Origin: Clostridium beijerinckii
GTDB taxonomy: Bacteria; Bacillota; Clostridia; Clostridiales; Clostridiaceae
DNA length: 64,000 nucleotides
Direction of reading: 5' to 3'
Assembly: GCF_036699995.1 (NCBI RefSeq)
Contig: NZ_CP144906.1
Span: 4,413,001 to 4,477,000, forward strand
Shown piece after piece: positions 7,585 to 16,460 of this stretch (position 1 is its first letter; each line of letters begins with the position of its first letter). A model generated the notes under the pieces. The model was given only the letters and a program-made list of their open reading frames with translations. It was not told the DNA's origin and made no database searches. A program made the position numbers and the translations under genes.

Positions 7585-9519
7585 TTAAAGAGCAACTACT
7601 TTATTTAAAAGCATATTATTTCTCTTTATAAATTCATCCATTTCAGCTGCATCTAATTCCTTATTTGCAATTTTAGCTAAATCTAAAATATGCTCACAGA
7701 TAAATTTAACATCTTCCTTTTTGCTTTCATTCTTAGAAACTTCTAGAAGCTTCTTAATTATTGCACTCTTATTGTTTATAACTAGAGTTTTTTCTTCATC
7801 AAACATACCTGGGAAGCTCATTCCTGATTTTGCATACATCTTACTCATTTGAGCCATTCTTCTTGACTCTTCTGAAACTAAAATAAGTGCTGGAGTTTCT
7901 TCATTCTTCAATCCTTCAATAGACAAATTCTTAATTTTGTCTCCTAGTGCAGTTTTAAATAGCTCCTCTATTTCCTTATTTAAAGCTTTTATAGTCTCAT
8001 CATTTTCATCTTCTTTACTTCCTAATGTATCTGAAATATCAGAATCAATTCTATTGAATTTAATTCCTGATTCATGCATTTCCAAGAACGAAATAAAGTG
8101 GTCATCTAGTGAACAATCTAATATAACAGCATCTAAATCATTCTCTTTAAACATCTTTATATATTGAGATTGTTGTTTTTCATCATTAGCATAAAATACT
8201 TTGTTTTCATGCTTTTCTTTATTGGCTTCAAGATAATCCTTTAATGTTACGAATTCACCCTTTAAATTCTTAAAGATTATTATTTCCTTTATCTTATCAT
8301 AGAATTTTGGATCTCTTAAGCAGCCGTATTTAATAAATATTTGTATATCTGGCCAGAATTTATTAAATTCTTCTCTGCTATTTTTAAACAAGTCAACTAA
8401 TTTATCTGCTACCTTTTTAACTATATGATTAGATATTTTTGAAACTTCCTTATCATTTTGAAGGAAACTTCTTGATACATTTAAAGGTAGATCTGGACAA
8501 TCAATAGTACCTTTTAAAAGTAATAAGAATTCAGGTATTACTTCTTTAATATTATCCGCAACAAAGACTTGGTTATTGTATAACTTAACTTGACCTTCTG
8601 TTGCTTCAAATTCATGAGTTAATTTAGGGAAATATAATATTCCTTTTAAATTAAATGGATAATCTACATTTAAATGAATCCAGAACAATGGTTCATTGAA
8701 ATCCATAAATACTTTTCTATAGAAATCCTTATATTCCTCGTCAGTACAATCCTTAGGTGCTTTAACCCATAATGGATTTGTATCGTTCAATGGCTTTGGT
8801 GCTTCTGGTTCAACTAACTCTTGATATTCAGTTCCATCTTCTTTCTTCTTTGTTTCATATTTAGGTTCTTCTTTTGGCTTATTTTTATCTTCTAAATATA
8901 TTTCTGTAGGTAAGAAAGAACAGTATTTCTTGATTATTTCTCTTACCTTATATTCTTCCAAAAATTCTGAGCTTTCATCATCTATATATAGAGTTACTGT
9001 TGTACCCCTTGTTGTTCTCTCGCTAGAAGATCCAATCTCATATTCTGTTCCACCTGTACATTCCCACTTAACGGCTTCAGCGCCTTCTCTAAATGATAGT
9101 GTATCTATTTCTACCTTAGTAGATACCATGAAAGTTGAATAAAATCCAAGCCCGAAGTGACCAATTATATCCTTACCTTCATCCATTTTATCTTTATATT
9201 TTTCCATAAAATCCGTTGCGCCAGAAAAAGCAACTTGATTTATATATTTCTTAACCTCTTCCTCTGTCATACCAATACCATTGTCTATGAATTTAAGAGT
9301 CTTCTTTTCCTTATTTATTGATACAACAACTTTGTATTGCTCGTCTCCGTTTACTGTTGCCTCTCCTAGAGAAACTAATCTTTGAAATTTACTAATTGCA
9401 TCGCATGCATTACTTATAACTTCTCTGATAAATATATCCTTATCAGAGTATAGCCATTTTTTAATAATAGGAAATATGTTTTCTGTGTCAATTGATATGT
9501 TACCATTTTCTTTTATCAT
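7585..9519 (-). CDS. htpG: Molecular chaperone HtpG (bacterial Hsp90)
   Basis: 644-residue cytosolic ATP-dependent chaperone. The GHKL ATPase motifs are intact near the N-terminus: IREVISNACDAISKF (helix with the catalytic glutamate and Mg-binding asparagine), DNGIGMTEEEV, and GHFGLGFYS. The middle domain has the FWIHLNVDYPFNLKGILYFP block, and NVSRSFLQNDK contains the arginine that contacts ATP phosphate. The C-terminal dimerisation domain is present. There is an acidic insert around 220-240 (KNKPKEEPKYETKKKED). The ATG has AGGAGGTAATATC upstream. It is monocistronic, closed by the terminator at 7540-7575. I see no CIRCE element upstream, so HrcA control is not supported here. Confidence 0.97.
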   Translation of the reverse strand: MIKENGNISIDTENIFPIIKKWLYSDKDIFIREVISNACDAISKFQRLVSLGEATVNGDEQYKVVVSINKEKKTLKFIDNGIGMTEEEVKKYINQVAFSGATDFMEKYKDKMDEGKDIIGHFGLGFYSTFMVSTKVEIDTLSFREGAEAVKWECTGGTEYEIGSSSERTTRGTTVTLYIDDESSEFLEEYKVREIIKKYCSFLPTEIYLEDKNKPKEEPKYETKKKEDGTEYQELVEPEAPKPLNDTNPLWVKAPKDCTDEEYKDFYRKVFMDFNEPLFWIHLNVDYPFNLKGILYFPKLTHEFEATEGQVKLYNNQVFVADNIKEVIPEFLLLLKGTIDCPDLPLNVSRSFLQNDKEVSKISNHIVKKVADKLVDLFKNSREEFNKFWPDIQIFIKYGCLRDPKFYDKIKEIIIFKNLKGEFVTLKDYLEANKEKHENKVFYANDEKQQSQYIKMFKENDLDAVILDCSLDDHFISFLEMHESGIKFNRIDSDISDTLGSKEDENDETIKALNKEIEELFKTALGDKIKNLSIEGLKNEETPALILVSEESRRMAQMSKMYAKSGMSFPGMFDEEKTLVINNKSAIIKKLLEVSKNESKKEDVKFICEHILDLAKIANKELDAAEMDEFIKRNNMLLNKVVAL

Positions 9520-9629
9520 GATATTACCTCCTGTTATTTTTTCTAGAAAATATTTTAATGCAAAGAATATTTATTGTCAAATTCTTCTTGTAACTTTATT
9601 TTAAACTTATGCATTAATTTAATAAAGAA

Positions 9630-9705
9630 AGAATATATGTTGTAAAATTTATTTCTCACGTAATAGCTTCAAACTATCATTTTGATATAGTACAACATAT
9701 ATTCT
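9630..9705 (-). promoter_or_regulatory. Long-range 15-bp inverted repeat between MCP gene and htpG
   Basis: AGAATATATGTTGTA (9630-9644) and its exact complement (9691-9705) flank 46 nt. It lies 28 bp after the MCP stop and about 110 bp before the htpG start. It could be an MCP terminator/3' stabiliser or part of the htpG leader. The enclosed loop also has weak self-complementarity (CTATC/GATATAG). Confidence 0.5.
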
Positions 9706-9732
9706 AAATTATATATTAAAATTAAAATCTGA

Positions 9733-11445
9733 TTATATCTTAAATTTTAACACAATTTCATTGAGTTTTTGAGATAGTTCTGCTTGACTTTGCGAAGATT
9801 TGGCAATATCACTAACAGCTAATGTTATTTCACTAATACTATTTAATACTTCTTCAGAACCTGCACCTGACTCTTCTGCTGTCGCTGATACAGTTTGCAT
9901 AGCTTGGTTTATTTGTTCTATAACTTCATTTATCTGATTAGATGAATTTGCAAATTCTTCAGTCATTTCATTAACAAATTCAGCATCTTTTTCATATTGA
10001 ATGCCAGTATTCATAAGTAACTCATAGCTTGGTTTTACATTTTGAGCTATATAGTTAAGTATATCTTCTCCACTTTGAGATAAATTTTCGAATGCAGCCT
10101 GCACCTGTAAAACCATACCCTGTATACTTGAAACTGCCTCTGATGATTGTTCTGCAAGCTTTCTTACCTCATCTGCAACCACAGCAAACCCTTTTCCGTT
10201 CTCACCAGCTCTTGCTGCTTCAATTGCTGCATTAAGTGCAAGTAAATTAGTTTGTGATGCTATATCACCTATAGCATTGGCCATCAATTTCACCTCATTT
10301 ACTACTTTACCGTCTTCGATAGCTTTTATAATATTTGCTCTCTTTTCCTCATAAATAATGTTTCCTTGTTCTATATTTTCTGAAGCTTTTTTCTTTATTT
10401 CAAGAGAGCGATTCTTTATTTTACCTACTGAAACAGCTGCATCATTTGCTCTATTAGCAAGTTCATTTGTTGTCGCTCCAATTTCTTCTGCTGATGCACT
10501 TACTTCTTCAGTTATAGCGCTCAAATCTTGGGCTCCTTTAGATATTTGTTCAATTGATTCATTTATATCATTCATCTTAGAAGAAACCTCATGTGTTGTA
10601 GCTGATAGTTCCTGCCCCGATGAACTTATATCATTGGATCCATCTATTATTACCGCTATTAACCTTCTTATGTTTTCATTAGCTTTATTTAATGCTCTTG
10701 CCATACTACCAATCTCATCTTTAGAGCTTATCTCTATTTCCTGAGTTAAATCTCCTTCTTCTAAGTGCTGTGCATATAATAATACTTTTTTTAAATTATT
10801 TGATATTATTGTAGCAATTATAACTCCTAATAGAACTGCAGTAATAAAACCTAAAATAATTATTGTTACCATTATATAAAAAGATTTATTATTCACATTG
10901 TTATTGGAAGAACTTTTATCTGATGCTTTTTGTTCAGTAATTTTAACTAATTTGTCAATATTATTAGTTAACTTCTCTCTTATGCTTGCACTTTCTTTGC
11001 TAAAACTCATAGCTTCGTCGTACTTTCCATCACTTGCTAGACTTATTATTTTATCAGATGAATTCCTATAATCTGTTAAATCACTTTTTATTTCTTTGTA
11101 TATCTTATTTTCGTCTTCATTCATATCTGATTGTTCATATATTTTAAGAATTTCATTATTTTCATTTCTGTAACCATCTATATTACTTATTGTTTGACTA
11201 ACTTTACTAGAATCTTTACTGTTTAGTAAATTCAAAATTTCTAATCTAGAATGTAGTGTATTCGAGTTAAAATCTTGTAAATTTTTTAGCACTTGGAAAT
11301 CTTTTTCATATAACGCATTGGAATTAGAATTTACTTTACTTACACTAAGTATTCCTGTAACTCCAACTACGGCAATAAATATAGATATTATAAAGAAACT
11401 GATCTGTAATTTATATTTTATTTTCAAATTATTAAACCATCTCAT
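9733..11445 (-). CDS. Transmembrane methyl-accepting chemotaxis protein
   Basis: 570-residue chemoreceptor. A membrane helix (14-34) is followed by a ~150-residue extracellular segment with the helical character of a four-helix-bundle ligand domain, then a second membrane helix (188-214), a HAMP linker (about 215-267) and the signalling hairpin. The tip region is conserved ([20 protein letters not shown]). The cytoplasmic part is short-class, quite unlike the giant receptor elsewhere in the window. The ligand is unknown. The start ATG follows GGGGGATAATAGT. It is an isolated gene with no che neighbours, so it presumably feeds a che system encoded elsewhere. Confidence 0.93.
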   Translation of the reverse strand: MRWFNNLKIKYKLQISFFIISIFIAVVGVTGILSVSKVNSNSNALYEKDFQVLKNLQDFNSNTLHSRLEILNLLNSKDSSKVSQTISNIDGYRNENNEILKIYEQSDMNEDENKIYKEIKSDLTDYRNSSDKIISLASDGKYDEAMSFSKESASIREKLTNNIDKLVKITEQKASDKSSSNNNVNNKSFYIMVTIIILGFITAVLLGVIIATIISNNLKKVLLYAQHLEEGDLTQEIEISSKDEIGSMARALNKANENIRRLIAVIIDGSNDISSSGQELSATTHEVSSKMNDINESIEQISKGAQDLSAITEEVSASAEEIGATTNELANRANDAAVSVGKIKNRSLEIKKKASENIEQGNIIYEEKRANIIKAIEDGKVVNEVKLMANAIGDIASQTNLLALNAAIEAARAGENGKGFAVVADEVRKLAEQSSEAVSSIQGMVLQVQAAFENLSQSGEDILNYIAQNVKPSYELLMNTGIQYEKDAEFVNEMTEEFANSSNQINEVIEQINQAMQTVSATAEESGAGSEEVLNSISEITLAVSDIAKSSQSQAELSQKLNEIVLKFKI

Positions 11446-11608
11446 ACTATTATCCCCCTTTATTGATATTTGTAATCAACTAGTAATTCTTATTAAAATA
11501 TTAACATAATTTACCCATTTTTGCACTTATTTTTTGTAATTTTCACTAAATTCCGAAAATTGTTTTATACAATATTATTTTTTATTAAAACAATTACAAA
11601 AAATACTA

Positions 11609-11639
11609 TTGACATTGACGCTACGTAAAGGTGTAAATT
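11609..11639 (+). promoter_or_regulatory. MerR-type long-spacer promoter of the TipAL-like gene
   Basis: A -35 TTGACA (11609-11614) and a -10-like TAAATT (11634-11639) are separated by 19 bp, the over-long spacer typical of MerR-activated promoters. The spacer contains an imperfect dyad around GACGCTACGTAAAGGTGTA. This fits autoregulation of the gene starting at 11662. Confidence 0.7.
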
Positions 11640-11661
11640 AATCTTGTAAGGAGGCAATCAC

Positions 11662-12426
11662 ATGGAATATACAGTGCAAAAACTAAGTAAACTGGCTGGT
11701 ATCAGCGCAAGAACACTTAGATACTACGATGAGATAGGAATTCTTAAGCCGGCAAGAATCAATTCATCTGGATATCGGATTTATAGCCAAAAAGAGATAG
11801 ATAGGTTACAGCAAATATTATTTTACAAGGAATTAGGAGTAGATCTTGAAAGTATAAAAAGCATGTTGTTATCACCAGATTTCAGTAATATCAATGCACT
11901 CAAAGAGCATCGCGAAAAGCTTCTTGCAAAACGCAAACAATTAGATATATTAATAGCTAATGTTAATAAAACACTAGCTTCATCAGAAGGGAGAATTATA
12001 ATGAGCGATAAAGAAAAATTTGAAGGCTTTAAACAAAAAATGATAGATGAAAATGAAAAGAAATATGGTAATGAAATACGATCTAAATATGGTAATGATA
12101 TTGTAAATAAATCAAATAAAAAATTCCAAAATATGAGCAAAGAACAATATGAGGAATTCGAAAAGTTAGGTATTAAACTTATGGATACATTAAAAAATGC
12201 TTTTAAAACTAACGATCCTTCAAGCGAACTTGCACAAAAAGCTGCTGATTTACACCGCCAATGGTTAACTTATTCTTGGAGCGAGTACTCAAATGAAACC
12301 CATGCAGGGCTTGCCCAAATGTATGTTGATGATGAACGATTTACTGCCTATTATGATAAGGACCAACCTGGTCTGGCCGCTTTTTTAAGAGATGCTATTT
12401 TTATATACACTGGAATAAAAAAATAA
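11662..12426 (+). CDS. MerR family regulator with TipAS antibiotic-recognition domain
   Basis: 254 residues. The N-terminal MerR winged helix (LAGISARTLRYYDEIGILKP, then SGYRIYSQKEIDRLQQI) is followed by a coiled-coil dimerisation helix (about 78-110) and a TipAS-like helical domain (about 115-254). In TipAL/Mta proteins this domain binds thiopeptides or other drugs and triggers transcription by twisting a 19-bp-spacer promoter; such a promoter is visible immediately upstream. The ATG has TAAGGAGG at ideal spacing. No exporter follows on the same strand, so it may control only itself plus distant genes. Confidence 0.92.
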   Translation: MEYTVQKLSKLAGISARTLRYYDEIGILKPARINSSGYRIYSQKEIDRLQQILFYKELGVDLESIKSMLLSPDFSNINALKEHREKLLAKRKQLDILIANVNKTLASSEGRIIMSDKEKFEGFKQKMIDENEKKYGNEIRSKYGNDIVNKSNKKFQNMSKEQYEEFEKLGIKLMDTLKNAFKTNDPSSELAQKAADLHRQWLTYSWSEYSNETHAGLAQMYVDDERFTAYYDKDQPGLAAFLRDAIFIYTGIKK

Positions 12427-12462
12427 TTTTATAAATTTAAATACATCAGTGACAATATTATT

Positions 12463-12501
12463 AAAAATCAATGGCTGTCGATTTTATCGACAGCCGTTGA
12501 T
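12463..12501 (-). terminator. Convergent terminator between MerR and GGDEF/HD-GYP genes
   Basis: 15-bp inverted repeat with one mismatch (arms ATCAATGGCTGTCGA and TCGACAGCCGTTGAT, 5-nt loop). Read on the minus strand it ends in UUUUU (12463-12467), terminating the cyclic-di-GMP gene that stops at 12604. It can also stop the convergent MerR transcript. Confidence 0.8.
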
Positions 12502-12603
12502 TAACTATTCCATATATTGCACTTTAATCATTGTTATCTTAATTATTTAAAATAATGAGTTTATTGCGCTCAATTTACATGTACTCTCATAAATTATAAT
12601 TCG

Positions 12604-14346
12604 TTATTTGTTCAATACTTTTTCAATAAATAAATTTACTAATTCAGGATCAAATTGAATTCCCGAATTTCTTTTTAATTCCTCTATAGCAAATTCTTCT
12701 GATAATGCTTTTCTATAAGGACGCTCACTAGTCATAGCATCATATGCATCTACTATAGATATAATTCTAGATTCAAAAGGTATATCTATATCCTTAATGC
12801 CTTTTGGATATCCTTCTCCATTCCACATTTCATGATGAGAAAGTACATACTTTGCAATTTCTGACATTTCATTTACTGTACTTAATATCCTATACCCTAT
12901 TTCTGGATGACGTTTGATTTCATTATACTCATCCTCTGTAAGTCTCCCTGGCTTATTAAGAATATTTTCCTCTATTGCTATTTTGCCTATATCATGTAGC
13001 AATCCAGCATTTTTTAATTCTTGGATTTTCCTTTTAGGCAGACCAATATTCTTTCCCATAAGTTCACACAGCTCAGCAACTCTTACAGAATGTTGTTCTT
13101 CCCTTTTATTCTTCTCATTAAGAGTATTTATTATTGTATCAATAGTTTTTCCTCTCATATTTGAACTTTCAAAAAGCTTTCTCTTATACATATAATCCTC
13201 TGCTTTTATGAATATTTCTTGAATCATTTCATCTTCATGACATTTAGTTTCATAACCGAATGAAATAGATATATCCAAACCTTGTATTTTTTCTTTTTTA
13301 GCCAGATTATTAATATTTTCAACGATCTTCTCTGCCTCATAAGTATCTGTTTTGGGTAATAAAATAACAAACTCATCTCCACCAAGTCTAATAACAACAT
13401 CCTGAGATCTACATCCATTTTTTATTATCTGTGCCGATTTTTTAATCAATTCATCCCCTACAACATGTCCAAACGAATCATTGATCAACTTTAACCCATT
13501 CACATCCCCAAGAACAATAGTTAGAGGATAATTCTCTTTAATGTCTAAACTTTTTAGCTCCTCCTCATAATATCTTCTATTATATAGCCCTGTTAATTGA
13601 TCATTGTAGCATAAGTATTCTAATCTCTCTTCTAGTTCTTTTTTAACAGTCATATCTCTTAATGCAGCTAAAACATGATCTGCTCCACACTTAACCATCC
13701 TAATCTCACAATAACTACCTAATAGTTTATACTCAAAAGTATGTAACTTACCCGTTTCTAGAACTAATCTCAAATTCTCATAAGCTAATTCAGCAATCTC
13801 TTTCGGCATCACTTCTGATATTGTCTTACCAATAAACTCTTCTTTAGGTAACATCAATATATTCTCATCCTTAGCTTCAGTATCTATAAAAACACCATTA
13901 GAGTCAAAAGTAAATAAAATATCTGGTATAGCTTTAATAATTGCTCTACTTTTCTCTTCAATTTCCTTTATCTGTATCTCGTCTTTTCGTATCTGCTCAT
14001 ACTGAATCTTCAATTCATCCTCATAATCACTCAATTGTTTAACATATATCCCCAGATCTTTATAACTATTTCTAAGTTGTTGCTCTGTATTACATATTTT
14101 TTTTAGAAACTTATTTATCAATACATAAAGAATACTTGTAGTAACCATTATAAACAGAACACCTTTATATATGCTAATTTTTAACGCACTATCTTGTACA
14201 TTTGTAATTAAATCAATAATAGCATCCGATACAAAAATCCATATCAATCCTATTACTGCATATATTAAGCATATTTTAATATTTTCATACTTAAAGGAAT
14301 ATTTATTCTTCGATAAACGCGATAACCCCTTCTCTTTAATTAACAT
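12604..14346 (-). CDS. Membrane PAS-GGDEF-HD-GYP cyclic-di-GMP protein
   Basis: About 580 residues. Two N-terminal membrane helices (about 23-43 and 56-78), a short coiled coil, a PAS-like domain (about 135-235), a GGDEF domain with intact RLGGDEFVILL, and a C-terminal HD-GYP domain with LLHDIGKIA, HHEMWNGEGYPKG and DAYDAMTSERPYRKAL. It could make cyclic di-GMP from GTP and hydrolyse it to GMP; both active sites look intact. The second ATG (14346) is preferred because GGAG lies 8 bases before it, while the first ATG (14352) is only 1-2 bases from it. Not in an operon. Confidence 0.92.
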   Translation of the reverse strand: MLIKEKGLSRLSKNKYSFKYENIKICLIYAVIGLIWIFVSDAIIDLITNVQDSALKISIYKGVLFIMVTTSILYVLINKFLKKICNTEQQLRNSYKDLGIYVKQLSDYEDELKIQYEQIRKDEIQIKEIEEKSRAIIKAIPDILFTFDSNGVFIDTEAKDENILMLPKEEFIGKTISEVMPKEIAELAYENLRLVLETGKLHTFEYKLLGSYCEIRMVKCGADHVLAALRDMTVKKELEERLEYLCYNDQLTGLYNRRYYEEELKSLDIKENYPLTIVLGDVNGLKLINDSFGHVVGDELIKKSAQIIKNGCRSQDVVIRLGGDEFVILLPKTDTYEAEKIVENINNLAKKEKIQGLDISISFGYETKCHEDEMIQEIFIKAEDYMYKRKLFESSNMRGKTIDTIINTLNEKNKREEQHSVRVAELCELMGKNIGLPKRKIQELKNAGLLHDIGKIAIEENILNKPGRLTEDEYNEIKRHPEIGYRILSTVNEMSEIAKYVLSHHEMWNGEGYPKGIKDIDIPFESRIISIVDAYDAMTSERPYRKALSEEFAIEELKRNSGIQFDPELVNLFIEKVLNK

Positions 14347-14352
14347 AAGCAT

Positions 14353-14689
14353 TCTCCTATTTTCATTATTATTCTTCCATTATACCTTAAATATATTAAA
14401 TATAACCATAATGTTTTTGTTTTTTATACATAATTAGCTATAATTTTTTTAATTGTATTCTTTTATTGCTTATAATATGCAGTTTTCAATTAAGTTCTAT
14501 ATCACATCTTTAATCAAGTGCTTGGATTACTAGATTTTTAAATGTGGAGTTATTAGTGGAATATATAATTTCTAACACGAATAACAGTCCAATTTGCATA
14601 ACATACATAAATTAGACTGTTTTATTCTTTATAATGAAAAACATAAAATGAATAAATTAATCAAAATGTGCTAGTATCATAATTCATAA
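14353..14689. other. Intergenic gap between cyclic-di-GMP gene and nucleoside phosphorylase
   Basis: A 337-bp AT-rich gap. It contains the phosphorylase terminator hairpin (14583-14621) and presumably the promoter of the membrane GGDEF/HD-GYP gene. I see no small ORF or structured RNA beyond that. Confidence 0.5.
14583..14621 (-). terminator. Hairpin after purine nucleoside phosphorylase gene
   Basis: 13-bp inverted repeat with one mismatch: AACAGTCCAATTT (14583-14595) and AAATTAGACTGTT (14609-14621), 13-nt loop, about 70 bp past the stop. Confidence 0.6.
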
Positions 14690-15502
14690 TCAAATTTCTT
14701 TTATAATTTCTGATACCCACCTGCATAAATCAACCGAAACCTTTTTAGCTGTTTCAACAACTCTATCATGAGAATGTTTTACTTTCTGTATTCCTGTAGC
14801 CATGTTAGTAATACATGCTATTCCAAGCACATCCATACCTAAATAATTCGCCACTATAGTCTCCGGTACAGTTGACATACCTACCGCATCAGCTCCATGC
14901 CTACCGATCATTACTATTTCTGCTGCTGTTTCATAATAAGGCCCCATAAATCCTGCATAAACACCTTCTGCATATTTTATTCCTAACTTATCTCCAACTT
15001 CTTTTGCTTTTTCTATAAGCTCTAACTTGTATGGCTCCGACATATCTGGAAATCTTGGCCCAAGTCTATCATCATTTATTCCAATCAAAGGATTATCTCC
15101 AAATAAGTTTATAAAATCATTAATAAGCATTAGAGTTCCTGGCTCAAAGCTTTTATTTATCCCACCACAAGCATTGGTCACTATAATTTTCTCAATCCCC
15201 AATTTCTTCATTACATATATTGGATATGTAACTTCTTTCATTGTATAACCTTCATAATAATGAAATCTACCTTGCATTAGCAGAACTTCTATATCATTTA
15301 TTTTACCAAATACAAGCTTACCTTCATGGCCCTTAACTGTTGATATAGGGAAATTAGGAATATCTTTATACGATATACTTTCTACATCTCTAACCTCATT
15401 AACTAAATCACCTAGGCCTGATCCTAATATTATCGCAATTTTAGGTGCTCTGTTTATCTTACTTCTAATATACTTGGTTGATTCAATTATTTTATTATAC
15501 AT
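14690..15502 (-). CDS. punA: Purine nucleoside phosphorylase (PNP trimeric family)
   Basis: 270-residue cytosolic enzyme that splits inosine/guanosine with phosphate to the free base and ribose-1-phosphate (purine salvage). Family blocks are present: IILGSGLGDLV (phosphate loop), GHEGKLVFG, MQGRFHYYEGY, VTNACGGINKSFEPG, and the base-binding region ending CITNMATGIQ. The length matches the trimeric inosine/guanosine-type PNPs. The ATG at 15502 has TTAGGAGGAAATAGA upstream; a longer GTG version would start inside that site. It lies 88 bp downstream of the GerW-like gene and may be co-transcribed with it. Confidence 0.95.
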   Translation of the reverse strand: MYNKIIESTKYIRSKINRAPKIAIILGSGLGDLVNEVRDVESISYKDIPNFPISTVKGHEGKLVFGKINDIEVLLMQGRFHYYEGYTMKEVTYPIYVMKKLGIEKIIVTNACGGINKSFEPGTLMLINDFINLFGDNPLIGINDDRLGPRFPDMSEPYKLELIEKAKEVGDKLGIKYAEGVYAGFMGPYYETAAEIVMIGRHGADAVGMSTVPETIVANYLGMDVLGIACITNMATGIQKVKHSHDRVVETAKKVSVDLCRWVSEIIKEI

Positions 15503-15590
15503 TCTATTTCCTCCTAACACTTAAATTAAACAAGTTTTTATATAATAATACTTTATAGCATTTCATCAATTAGTTCCATAAGATGCCTAT

Positions 15591-15974
15591 TTATAAACTA
15601 AAATTTATCTCTTCCTTAATATTTTCTTTATTAATATTAAATTTCCCAACTCTGTCAGGAATACAGCTAAGTATATCATCTAGATTATTTATTCTTCTTA
15701 TTTGCATTATAGTAGTTTTACCATCTCTAATTATTAAAATTGCGTCTAAAGATACACTTACACCAATACATTCGCCAATGTCTACTCCTTTCATTCCTTT
15801 AGAACCATCACATTTTTCTCCGCTTATTCCGTAACTAACCATAAATCTTATAATAGGTATTAGAATTACTTCTTCTAAAATAACAGGTTTTCCTATAACT
15901 CTCTCTGTTATGAAATGTTTTCCTGATTTAATAAATAAGGTATCTATATCTTCATTTTTTGCTCCATTATCCAT
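15591..15974 (-). CDS. GerW/YtfJ-like sporulation protein
   Basis: 127-residue protein of the GerW (YtfJ) family, linked to spore germination in Bacillus. Supporting blocks: an early GKPVILEEVILIPIIRFMVS (family: GxPI...G.ttiiPvs.vs.G.), a central glycine-containing segment, and GVSVSLDAILIIRDGKTTIM near the end. The glycine-rich middle usual for GerW is shortened and more charged here, so it is a divergent member. Translation probably starts at the ATG at 15974, with GGGAGG 7-8 bases upstream. Possibly spore-specific expression; no forespore promoter was identified with confidence. Confidence 0.75.
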   Translation of the reverse strand: MDNGAKNEDIDTLFIKSGKHFITERVIGKPVILEEVILIPIIRFMVSYGISGEKCDGSKGMKGVDIGECIGVSVSLDAILIIRDGKTTIMQIRRINNLDDILSCIPDRVGKFNINKENIKEEINFSL

Positions 15975-16045
15975 ATTGTTCCCTCCCAAATTTAATATAA
16001 CCTTAGTAGCACTTAATACACTATTTCAAATACTGGTATAAAACT

Positions 16046-16129
16046 ATATGTGTTGCAATTCACAATTACGGCTAAAATTCTTGCAATATTTTCAGCGTTA
16101 TGATGAAGAACTATTTTTGCAATGTATAT
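16046..16129 (+). repeat. Dispersed intergenic element, copy A
   Basis: Shortened copy of a ~100-bp element found five times in the window. TTGCAATTCACAATTACGGC opens it and TATTTTTGCAATGTATA closes it, so TTGCAA occurs at both ends. This copy lacks the CACAATGCACATTT segment. The rest of the 470-bp gap 15990-16460 shows only the terminator at 16311-16377. Confidence 0.75.
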
Positions 16130-16310
16130 TAGCATCTGAATATTTAACACCATTATCCTAGTGACAAGCATTCTATACTTAAACAAATATATTAGTAATT
16201 ATTTCCCAATAACCTGAAATTTAAATCTTATCTCTGATTAATAAATTTTAAAATACCATTATTTTTAGCTTCCGTGACACTTACATTCTTTATAAAATTT
16301 TGATTCACGA

Positions 16311-16377
16311 AGAATAAAAAAATATGACTTAGAAGATATATTTTTCTCTAAATATCCTCTAAATCATATTTTATTCT
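16311..16377 (-). terminator. Long hairpin terminator after PAS-GGDEF-HD-GYP gene
   Basis: AGAATAAAA...ATGACTTAGA (16311-16333) pairs with TCTAAATCATATTTTATTCT (16358-16377). The inner part (GATATATTT / AAATATC) continues the stem, giving a nearly 30-bp imperfect hairpin about 85 bp past the stop. Confidence 0.65.
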
Positions 16378-16460
16378 TATATTCTAAAAGCTTTTTAATC
16401 ATTAAACCTAATTTATTATTTGCGGCAAAATTAATATTATCTAATCATAAATAATTATAC

